Shown here piece by piece: positions 1 to 5,779 of a stretch of DNA of 5,779 nt. The notes under the pieces are model-generated. The model was not told where the DNA came from. It saw only the letters and a list, made by a program, of their open reading frames with translations, and made no database searches. Source of the stretch: an uncultured Eggerthella sp. (GTDB lineage: Bacteria > Actinomycetota > Coriobacteriia > Coriobacteriales > Eggerthellaceae); NCBI GenBank assembly GCA_902470405.1, contig CABRGJ010000071.1:1-5779 (forward strand), given 5' to 3'. The translations under genes were made by a program, and so were the position numbers. Within the stretch, counting starts at the first letter, position 1, and each line of letters starts with the position of its first letter.

Positions 1-897
<897 letters not shown>

Positions 898-984
898 CTC
901 TACTGCCTCTTTTAGCAAGTCGTCAGGTCACTACATCCTGTCAAGATCAATTCATTGATGCGATCTACACTTGCACTAAACTAG

Positions 985-1013
985 TAAAAGCCCCTGCAAA
1001 CGCGGGGCTTTTA
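985..1013. terminator. Bidirectional intrinsic terminator between gdhA and the lipid kinase gene
   Basis: A perfect 10-base-pair stem pairs 985-994 (TAAAAGCCCC) with 1004-1013 (GGGGCTTTTA) around a 9-base loop. The A/T ends of the stem give a U-run on the transcript from either strand. It lies 87 bases after the gdhA stop and 17 bases beyond the stop of the converging minus-strand gene, so it can end both transcripts. The rest of the 133-base gap shows nothing else. Confidence 0.88.
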
Positions 1014-1030
1014 TCGTCTTCATATCATAT

Positions 1031-1948
1031 CTAGAGCGTAAGCACTCTAAGCGCTTGCGGTATGACGGAAATATCATATTCATACGCCGGGATCGGCTCT
1101 CCGTCGATCTGTGCAGGCACGATATCACTAAAAGCAAGTTTGATATGCTTGCCTTTCTTGAAGTTGATATGCTCATCGTTTGTGTGCTTGCCATCCTTGG
1201 CGCGCATGAACAAGCGTACCGCCTCGAATCTCGAGAGAGGTGGGGTAGCGTAGCAGACATCGAAGATTCCGTCGCTCAAGTCAGCTTGAGGGCAGATATT
1301 GAAGCCACCGCCATAGGTTCGCCCATTTTGAACAGCGAAGGTATAGAACTCGAGATCAGGAAAATCTATACCGTCAATTTGGACGTTTGCCTGAATTGTA
1401 TCGAGATGGTTCTTGATCTGATTGAAACCGCTTTCGAGGTAGAGGATCGTTCCGGTCTTATGGGTGTTGCGACGGCGTTCCATCGTTTCGAGCGCGATAG
1501 CTGCATCAAGGCCGAAGGAAAGCGTTTCAGCGAAGTATGTGTCGTTTACCGCGCCGATATCGATCGTCTTCTCCTGCAGCTTCGGTAGCTCATCCAGAAC
1601 GCGAAGAGGATCGAGCGCTAAATTGAGGCTTCGCGCGAAGTCATTGCCTTGACCTGCGGGCAGCACGCCAAGCTTTGGACGTTTTTCCTGAGGAATCTGC
1701 ATGAGGCCGTTCACGACTTCGTGCACGACACCATCTCCGCCTAGCACGAAGATTGTATCGAAGTGCTCGCCTAATTCATGAGCGATGATGACCGCGTCGA
1801 GCGGGTAGGTGGTCTCGATGATCTCGTAATAATGTCCCTTGGCCGTATTTGTCACGCCTTTAAGGAGTTCGGAGACCTCATGGAGCGTTTTACGAGCCCT
1901 GCCGCTTTGTGCGGTCGGATTGACGATCAAAAGTGAATTTCCAAACAT
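1031..1948 (-). CDS. Diacylglycerol/lipid kinase family protein (DAGK catalytic, YegS/DgkB type)
   Basis: Soluble, membrane-associating kinase family that transfers ATP phosphate to a lipid hydroxyl such as diacylglycerol; the actual substrate here is unknown. From the chosen Met (305 residues, normal for the family): VNPTAQSGRA at 9-18 is the N-terminal NPxSG strand-loop; LGGDGVVHEVVNGL at 69-82 is the GGDGT motif with V for T; LPAGQGNDFARS at 96-107 is the GTGNDFAR motif with Q for the usual T/S; ETLSFGLDA at 141-149; NGRTYGGGFNICPQA at 208-222 and SDGIFDV at 225-231 form the second-domain signature; IDGEP at 281-285 holds the conserved D-G-E expected to carry the catalytic acid. Start choice: an upstream in-frame ATG at 1966 would add six residues, but AAAGGGG sits five bases before the ATG at 1948. 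It converges on gdhA and is divergent from the hydrolase gene. DgkB, a lipid kinase of other specificity, or a YegS-like protein cannot be told apart from sequence. Confidence 0.9.
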   Translation of the reverse strand: MFGNSLLIVNPTAQSGRARKTLHEVSELLKGVTNTAKGHYYEIIETTYPLDAVIIAHELGEHFDTIFVLGGDGVVHEVVNGLMQIPQEKRPKLGVLPAGQGNDFARSLNLALDPLRVLDELPKLQEKTIDIGAVNDTYFAETLSFGLDAAIALETMERRRNTHKTGTILYLESGFNQIKNHLDTIQANVQIDGIDFPDLEFYTFAVQNGRTYGGGFNICPQADLSDGIFDVCYATPPLSRFEAVRLFMRAKDGKHTNDEHINFKKGKHIKLAFSDIVPAQIDGEPIPAYEYDISVIPQALRVLTL

Positions 1949-1953
1949 GAGAA

Positions 1954-1960
1954 CCCCTTT
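1954..1960 (-). promoter_or_regulatory. Ribosome binding site deciding the lipid kinase start
   Basis: On the minus strand AAAGGGG is followed by TTCTC and then the ATG at 1948, a five-base spacer. The upstream in-frame ATG at 1966 has no comparable purine tract before it, and the AAAGGGG would lie inside its coding region. The same seven bases precede the antiporter start, which suggests a common local form of the Shine-Dalgarno sequence. Confidence 0.7.
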
Positions 1961-2017
1961 CAGCATCTCATCTTAGAGCAAGCAGCGACAAGCATCCTCT
2001 CAGTAAGAGCAGTGCGA

Positions 2018-2030
2018 TACAATTTATAGT
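2018..2030. promoter_or_regulatory. AT-rich patch, possible back-to-back -10 elements of divergent genes
   Basis: In the 146-base gap between the divergent kinase and hydrolase genes the only promoter-like patch is TACAATTTATAGT. It offers TACAAT (2018-2023) or TATAGT (2025-2030) for the plus strand and TATAAA (2028 to 2023) for the minus strand. No convincing -35 hexamer stands at the right distance on either side, so this is only a candidate location. Confidence 0.25.
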
Positions 2031-2094
2031 AGATGAGGCAAAGCGCGTTTCGTCTCGATCCTTCATCGGTAACTGAATTGATACGGAGTATTGC

Positions 2095-3234
2095 ATGACA
2101 AAGCACACGGACAATACCTCTAAGAGCGGTTTTGACGCACTCGAAACGCTCGGCCAGATCGACCCTGATCAGGCAACCTATTTTAGGTATGAAGCAGCAG
2201 ATGCAACCCCTATTGCCCAATTGATCAGATACCCTGAGGTCAGCTATGAGACGAACTATCTCTTGCAGGAAGACGACCCTCACATCTACCATAGCAGTTA
2301 TCGAGTTGACAATTTTTATTTCACCGACCGGATCGACGAATATGTTGTAGTGGATCCAAGCAAACAGGCGCTTTTCGTCGATGTAGGCCTCTACGATCTA
2401 TGTGGCGTCGATTTTCTCGACAAAGCACTCGAAGCATCGAATGTTTCCTGGAATGATGTGGAAGTATTCCTCACACACGCACATGACGACCATGATGGCA
2501 ATACGCGTTACTGTCTCGACAAAGGGGCCCGTCGTGTCTACATTGGCGATCTTCCTGCATTCGAGGAATCAATGGTAGATCATTATCTTACGGTGAGTGG
2601 GCTTGCTCGGCAGGAGGATAACGGTGCACGTTTCTATGTCGAGCGTCTTTTAAAGCGCGATAGCATGTTCGACGGCTTTGAGGACAGAGTCAGAATCGTA
2701 CAGACAGGCGATGTCATCAATGTCGGGGAGTATCATTTTGAAGTGCTTGAAACACCTGGTCACACTCCCGAGCATATATCTTTACTAGAACGCGACCGTG
2801 GTATCCTCTTTGCAGGAGATCATATTCTTGATACTGCGCCAGGGCTCATGTCATATTCTGCTGACCTGCATCTTCTGAAACGCTTTCTTGAGAGTTTCGA
2901 TCACCTCAAGGCGCTCGAATTGAATAAGGTCTATATGTGTCACCATGATGCGCTCATTGGCACCGACAAGATCAATGCTTTTCTTGATAAGATCGTCGAA
3001 AGCTACGATAGACCTATCGATAAGATGTATGCGCTTGTTGAGACGAAACCACTTACGGCTGTGGCGCTTGCGCAAAAATACTATGCATACTTGCCAAGCT
3101 GGAACGAGCAACCGCTTATCTTGCTCACGCGTCGTGTTTCGGTCGCACTCAGTTATCTCGAATATCTCTATGACGAAAAAAGAGTGGATCGTCGTGTTGC
3201 AGAAGACGGCGCACTCGAATACTGGATCTCTTAG
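2095..3234 (+). CDS. Metallo-beta-lactamase-fold hydrolase with winged-helix-like C-terminus
   Basis: Predicted cytoplasmic metal-dependent hydrolase of 379 residues; no signal peptide or membrane segment. The start ATG has GGAG (2085-2088) six bases upstream. Metal ligands visible: THAHDDHDG at 127-135 gives the HxHxDH set (H128, H130, D132, H133); PGHT at 221-224 gives H223; AGDH at 240-243 gives bridging D242; CHHD at 282-285 gives the last His (H283 or H284). The set is complete for a two-metal site. Residues 1-80 precede the usual first strands (DEYVVVDPS, ALFVDVG) and I assign no function to them. Residues about 310-379 follow the MBL domain and look like the small winged-helix tail seen in LACTB2-like hydrolases: a helical part, a conserved-looking Trp (W336), LSYLEYLYDEKRVDRR and a final EYWIS strand. 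Substrate is unknown; thioester, lactone or phosphoester hydrolysis are all possible. It is divergent from the kinase gene, and its end faces tRNA genes on the other strand. Confidence 0.88.
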   Translation: MTKHTDNTSKSGFDALETLGQIDPDQATYFRYEAADATPIAQLIRYPEVSYETNYLLQEDDPHIYHSSYRVDNFYFTDRIDEYVVVDPSKQALFVDVGLYDLCGVDFLDKALEASNVSWNDVEVFLTHAHDDHDGNTRYCLDKGARRVYIGDLPAFEESMVDHYLTVSGLARQEDNGARFYVERLLKRDSMFDGFEDRVRIVQTGDVINVGEYHFEVLETPGHTPEHISLLERDRGILFAGDHILDTAPGLMSYSADLHLLKRFLESFDHLKALELNKVYMCHHDALIGTDKINAFLDKIVESYDRPIDKMYALVETKPLTAVALAQKYYAYLPSWNEQPLILLTRRVSVALSYLEYLYDEKRVDRRVAEDGALEYWIS

Positions 3235-3237
3235 CAT

Positions 3238-3263
3238 ATAAAAAGGCTGGGGGAGACCAGCCT
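3238..3263 (-). terminator. Intrinsic terminator of the minus-strand tRNA transcript
   Basis: Seven-base-pair stem AGGCTGG/CCAGCCT (3244-3250 with 3257-3263) around a six-base loop. Read on the minus strand the stem is followed at once by a T-run and TATA, the form expected of a terminator, and it lies nine bases beyond the CCA end of tRNA-Lys. On the plus strand the stem is followed by GAAAACTC with no T-run, so it should end the hydrolase transcript only poorly. Confidence 0.82.
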
Positions 3264-3272
3264 GAAAACTCA

Positions 3273-3348
3273 TGGTGGATCGTCGGGGACTCGAACCCCG
3301 GACCTTGGGATTAAGAGTCCCCTGCTCTACCAACTAAGCTAACGATCC
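3273..3348 (-). tRNA. tRNA-Lys, anticodon CTT
   Basis: A 76-base gene with CCA encoded. On the minus strand: acceptor GGATCGT pairs ACGATCC; D-arm GCTT/GAGC (one T-G pair) with loop AGTTGGTA; anticodon loop CTCTTAA with anticodon CTT at 3315-3313; T-arm CGGGG/CCCCG with loop TTCGAGT; discriminator A at 3276; CCA at 3275-3273. The overall plan matches bacterial tRNA-Lys, and CTT reads AAG. The anticodon stem GGGGA/TCCCA closes four pairs, leaving a G-A mismatch at the 27-43 position. It has its own promoter upstream and a terminator just downstream. Confidence 0.97.
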
Positions 3349-3382
3349 AAGTAAAATATGTTCTGCGTTTGAGCGCTTAGCT

Positions 3383-3411
3383 ATTTTAGGCTATCGACTG
3401 ACGTCGTGCAA
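3383..3411 (-). promoter_or_regulatory. Sigma70-like promoter of tRNA-Lys
   Basis: On the minus strand TTGCAC (3411-3406) and TAAAAT (3388-3383) are separated by exactly 17 bases. Both hexamers are close to TTGACA/TATAAT. Start of transcription would fall near 3376, about 28 bases before the mature 5' end. It lies in the 97-base gap between the two tRNAs, so tRNA-Lys need not depend on readthrough from tRNA-His. Confidence 0.65.
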
Positions 3412-3445
3412 GCAAAAATACCTTCGCTCGAAACAAAAAGCGCGC

Positions 3446-3523
3446 TGGGGTGGATGAAGGGACTTGAACCCTCGATCTCCAGAGCCACAATCTGGCGCCT
3501 TAGCCAACTAGGCCACACCCACC
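3446..3523 (-). tRNA. tRNA-His, anticodon GTG
   Basis: A 78-base gene including the extra 5' G (G-1, base 3523) that is diagnostic of tRNA-His, here paired with C73 (3449), and an encoded CCA at 3448-3446. On the minus strand: acceptor GTGGGTG pairs CATCCAC (one G-T pair); D-arm GCCT/AGGC with a nine-base loop; anticodon arm CCAGA/TCTGG with loop TTGTGGC and anticodon GTG at 3488-3486, reading CAC and CAT; T-arm GAGGG/CCCTT with loop TTCAAGT. A T-run lies shortly after the CCA, but I see no clear terminator hairpin before tRNA-Lys. Confidence 0.97.
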
Positions 3524-3538
3524 ATATGCGCAGAAAGT

Positions 3539-3566
3539 ATTATAGAGAAAAAAATCGAGCTTGCAA
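3539..3566 (-). promoter_or_regulatory. Strong sigma70-like promoter of tRNA-His
   Basis: On the minus strand a perfect TATAAT (3544-3539) lies 16 bases after TTGCAA (3566-3561). Transcription would start near 3532, only about nine bases before the mature 5' end of tRNA-His. The spacer carries a run of seven T. The -35 sits within the perfect palindrome CTTGCAAG (3560-3567). Confidence 0.75.
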
Positions 3567-3584
3567 GTTTGACTGAAAAAACAT

Positions 3585-3614
3585 GTGAATCTTGCGCAGC
3601 GAACGGGCTATAAG
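3585..3614 (+). promoter_or_regulatory. Candidate promoter for the antiporter gene
   Basis: TATAAG (3609-3614) is one base from the -10 consensus and lies 18 bases after GTGAAT (3585-3590), a poor -35. This would give a leader of about 58 bases before the TTG start. It is divergent from the tRNA-His promoter. Apart from this and the ribosome binding site I see nothing in 3567-3664. Confidence 0.3.
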
Positions 3615-3664
3615 AATGCTGTCGGCTTCATTTCGGTAGTATAGAGAGAACGAAGAGCGATCAG

Positions 3665-3671
3665 AAAGGGG
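3665..3671 (+). promoter_or_regulatory. Ribosome binding site that selects the TTG start of the antiporter
   Basis: AAAGGGG is followed by seven bases and then TTG at 3679, a normal spacing. The ATG at 3674 is only two bases after the site and opens a frame that stops after seven codons, so it is unlikely to be the functional start. Confidence 0.7.
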
Positions 3672-3678
3672 AAATGAC

Positions 3679-5712
3679 TTGGCAACCTTCGAGTTGATAT
3701 TGTTGCTTGCCGTCGCTGTGCTTCTTTCCTCTATCCTCGATCAGATCGTCCCTAAAGTCTCTTTACCGCTCATCCAAATCGGTCTTGGTGTGGTCATCGC
3801 TGTTCTTGCGGTCGCGCCGATCGAGATCAATGTCGAACCGGATCTCTTCCTCATCCTCTTCATCGCCCCTTTGCTCTTCAGTGATGCAAAAGAATCGAAC
3901 AAGAAGAACCTCTGGGATAATAAGGTTACGATACTCTCATTTGCCATTGGGCTCGTCCTGGTCATCATGCTCTGCGTCGGTTTCACGGTCCATTGGCTCA
4001 TTCCCTCTATTCCGCTTGCTGCTGCATTCGCGCTTGGCGCAGCGCTCGGGCCTACCGATGCTGTTGCGGTGCAATCGCTCCGCAAGGAAGCACAGCTTGG
4101 AAAACGCGAAGGCGCCATCTTGCAGGGCGAGGCACTTCTGAACGACGCATCCGGCGTCGTCTCCTTCCAGTTCGCTATCGCCGCTGCGGTTACCGGTGCG
4201 TTCTCGCTCGCTGATGCCACTTCAACCTTTTTCATCAGCTTCTTAGGAGGCATCGCGTTCGGTGTCCTGTTAGCAGCAGTCTTCTTGCTCATTTCATCGA
4301 AAGTGCGCGATCTTGGACTCGATAGCACAACGTTTCATGTGCTCTTTGAAGTCTCGATGCCCTTTGTCACCTTCCTTATCTCTGAGATCATTCATGTCAG
4401 TGGCATCTTGGCGGTGGTCGCATGTGGCATCGTGTGGTCGATGTACAACACGCGCAAGATTTCCCCGTATCGCTCGAGTCTCAACATCGCACTCTCGAGC
4501 GTATGGAAGGTGATCGGATTCACGCTTAATGGCATCGTATTCGTGCTCCTAGGCATGCAACTACCCATGGCCACGCAATCAACCTGGAATGATGTCTATA
4601 TCAATAATTTTGCGCTCATCGGCTATGTGCTGCTCATCACCGTGCTCATCGTGGTCCTCCGCTGGATCTGGGCGCTGCTCATGCTCCTCATCACACGAAA
4701 CCCAGAAACCAGCAAGCGAGATCGCATCAATAAAAAAACCGTTATCGATGCGCTCGTCACTACGGTCGGCGGCCCGAAGGGTGCCATTACGCTTTCGATC
4801 ATCTTCTCGATGCCGTTCTTGCTCTCCGACGGTTCGGTCTTCCCGCAACGTTCGCTCATCATCTTCCTCGCATCTGGAGTTATCTTGTGTACGCTTTTGC
4901 TCGCGAATTTCGCGCTTCCCATCCTCGCGCCGAAGAATATCGAGGAGGACGAGAAGGAAAATGAGAAATATGTGCTCACGCGTATCGAGATCTTAAGAAC
5001 GGTTATCGAGCGCCTGCTCGTCGATGCAACACCAGAAAATGATAATGCTACGAAGATCGTTGTTTCGTCTTACAACAACCGCATTGCCTCGATCCGTGAT
5101 TCGGTTGATCTCGAACATCCTTCTTCGATCCAATTGCGTATCCAGGTCATCAACCACCAAGCGAATACTCTCATTGAAGCGATCGAGCAGCATAAGGTCG
5201 ATGCTTATGAAGGATTTGCTTATCTGCGCACCTTGCTCCATCAGAAGAATCTGCTTACGCACACCAAGCAGCGTTTCATGTCATTTCAGATGTTGCTCAT
5301 GACGATCGTGCGCTTTTTCCGTCAGCTCCAGTCGAGCGTGGTAGGTCTCTTGCGTCACGAAGATAGAGAGGAGAGTCTTGCTCAGAAGAATATCCGTATC
5401 ATCTGTGAGCAAGAAGCGATCCGTTATCTCCATGTGCTCGTTGACGATCCGCGATATCCCAGTGAAATAGTGGCGAAGCTGCTCATCGCACACGAACGCG
5501 TACTTGCTGTGCTGGATTCAGAGGTCAGTCCAGCAGAACGCGCGGTCAAACAAGCGACCACCGACGTCGATTCGATCCAGCGTCTTGGTCTTCAGATTGA
5601 ATCCGAGGTCATCTCAGACTATTACGCATCAGGCCAATTAACGCGTCATCAGGCGAAAGAGATGCGCGATAACGTAGCTCTTATGATGATCGATCTAGAC
5701 GATCACATCTAA
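3679..5712 (+). CDS. CPA1-family Na+/H+ antiporter with long C-terminal cytosolic region
   Basis: Integral membrane exchanger of cytoplasmic Na+ (or K+) for external protons, expected to serve pH and salt homeostasis; closest in plan to E. coli YjcE and NhaP-like proteins. It has 677 residues from a TTG start backed by AAAGGGG. About 12-13 hydrophobic segments fill residues 3-415, for example 3-20, 28-46, 84-107, 184-206, 310-337 and 390-414. Signature motifs: PDLFLILFIAPLLFSDA at 54-70; GPTDAVAV at 124-131 in the broken helix; GEALLNDASG at 150-159 with the ion-binding pair N155-D156 typical of electroneutral CPA1 exchangers; HVSGILAVVACG at 239-250; GGPKGAITL at 364-372, where K367 stands in place of the Arg of many relatives. 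Residues about 417-677 are charged, helical and without a clear membrane segment, making a tail of about 260 residues that is much longer than in YjcE (about 549 total). Substrate ion cannot be read from sequence. No terminator is visible after the stop. Confidence 0.93.
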   Translation: MATFELILLLAVAVLLSSILDQIVPKVSLPLIQIGLGVVIAVLAVAPIEINVEPDLFLILFIAPLLFSDAKESNKKNLWDNKVTILSFAIGLVLVIMLCVGFTVHWLIPSIPLAAAFALGAALGPTDAVAVQSLRKEAQLGKREGAILQGEALLNDASGVVSFQFAIAAAVTGAFSLADATSTFFISFLGGIAFGVLLAAVFLLISSKVRDLGLDSTTFHVLFEVSMPFVTFLISEIIHVSGILAVVACGIVWSMYNTRKISPYRSSLNIALSSVWKVIGFTLNGIVFVLLGMQLPMATQSTWNDVYINNFALIGYVLLITVLIVVLRWIWALLMLLITRNPETSKRDRINKKTVIDALVTTVGGPKGAITLSIIFSMPFLLSDGSVFPQRSLIIFLASGVILCTLLLANFALPILAPKNIEEDEKENEKYVLTRIEILRTVIERLLVDATPENDNATKIVVSSYNNRIASIRDSVDLEHPSSIQLRIQVINHQANTLIEAIEQHKVDAYEGFAYLRTLLHQKNLLTHTKQRFMSFQMLLMTIVRFFRQLQSSVVGLLRHEDREESLAQKNIRIICEQEAIRYLHVLVDDPRYPSEIVAKLLIAHERVLAVLDSEVSPAERAVKQATTDVDSIQRLGLQIESEVISDYYASGQLTRHQAKEMRDNVALMMIDLDDHI

Positions 5713-5738
5713 ACATTTGATCAGCAAAGATGAACCTC

Positions 5739-5779
5739 ATGGAAAATCAGAAGCTCGAGGAAATAAAGCAACAGCTTGC
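5739..5779 (+). CDS. Start of an unidentified protein gene, cut by the window edge
   Basis: An open frame runs from an ATG at 5739 to the last base, reading MENQKLEEIKQQL, a charged helix-forming start. A second in-frame ATG lies at 5730 and would add MNL. I prefer 5739 because AAAGATGA (5726-5733) lies a few bases upstream as a weak ribosome binding site, while nothing comparable precedes 5730. It begins 17-26 bases after the antiporter stop with no terminator between, so co-transcription is likely if the gene is real. Only 13 full codons are visible; no function can be proposed. Confidence 0.45.
   Translation, partial: MENQKLEEIKQQL

Noticed and set aside
1055..1588. Long plus-strand open frame of 177 codons opposite the lipid kinase gene
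   Set aside because: It lies wholly antisense to a gene with intact DAGK motifs, and its translation has no recognisable domain. It is a shadow of codon bias.
1949..1966. Upstream ATG at 1966 as the lipid kinase start
   Set aside because: It would place the AAAGGGG site inside the coding region; that site is ideally spaced for the ATG at 1948, and the family domain begins right after it.
1960..2292. Minus-strand open frame of 110 codons spanning the divergent intergenic region
   Set aside because: It overlaps the hydrolase coding region antisense and crosses the likely promoter area; no motif or good ribosome binding site.
2851..3333. Minus-strand open frame of 160 codons running from tRNA-Lys into the hydrolase gene
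   Set aside because: It starts within a tRNA gene, its first residues (WIV-like tRNA-derived GSSPRRS) are the familiar false protein encoded by tRNA sequence, and the rest is antisense to the hydrolase.
3349..3446. Terminator after tRNA-His
   Set aside because: A T-run follows the palindromic AGCGCGCT, but no stem with a usable loop of reasonable stability can be drawn.
3569..3574. TTGACT as a -35 of the antiporter promoter
   Set aside because: No -10-like hexamer lies 16-18 bases downstream on the plus strand.
3741..4328. Minus-strand open frame of 195 codons opposite the antiporter
   Set aside because: It is antisense to clear CPA1 membrane motifs; its Ser/Ala/Thr-rich translation is typical of a shadow frame.

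Overview
The window reads as an ordinary chromosomal stretch of a bacterium of roughly balanced base composition. It holds four substantial protein genes, two tRNA genes and the first codons of a further gene. I found no CRISPR array, insertion sequence, phage gene or toxin-antitoxin pair, and no new system that I can support. The NADP-type glutamate dehydrogenase, both tRNAs with encoded CCA, AAAGGGG-type ribosome binding sites and a TTG start suit a Gram-positive-like amino-acid fermenter. Mid-GC Coriobacteriia are my best guess, but this is an impression from protein flavour and not a demonstrated placement.

Layout: the 3' two thirds of a glutamate dehydrogenase gene (gdhA, +) enters from the left edge. 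It converges on a lipid-kinase-family gene (DAGK/YegS type, -), and a strong symmetric hairpin lies between them as a shared bidirectional terminator. The kinase gene is divergent from a metallo-beta-lactamase-fold hydrolase gene (+); the 146-base gap between them holds an AT-rich patch that could serve both directions. After the hydrolase comes a 444-base stretch with no protein gene. It holds two minus-strand tRNA genes, tRNA-His(GTG) and tRNA-Lys(CTT), each with its own good sigma70-like promoter, and one intrinsic terminator that ends the Lys transcript just behind the hydrolase stop codon. On the plus strand follows a 677-residue CPA1-family Na+/H+ antiporter with an unusually long soluble C-terminal region, started from TTG. 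At the right edge a short open frame with two possible ATG starts begins 17 bases after the antiporter stop.

The genes do not form one pathway. Glutamate dehydrogenase links ammonia and 2-oxoglutarate to glutamate, the kinase would act on membrane lipids, the antiporter on cytoplasmic pH and sodium, and the hydrolase substrate is unknown. Transcription units are mostly single genes that alternate in direction. Points worth a second look are the TTG start with a closely placed decoy ATG, the long C-terminal region of the antiporter, substitutions in two kinase motifs, the two independent tRNA promoters, an approximately 2.8-fold excess of GATC, and the winged-helix-like tail of the hydrolase.
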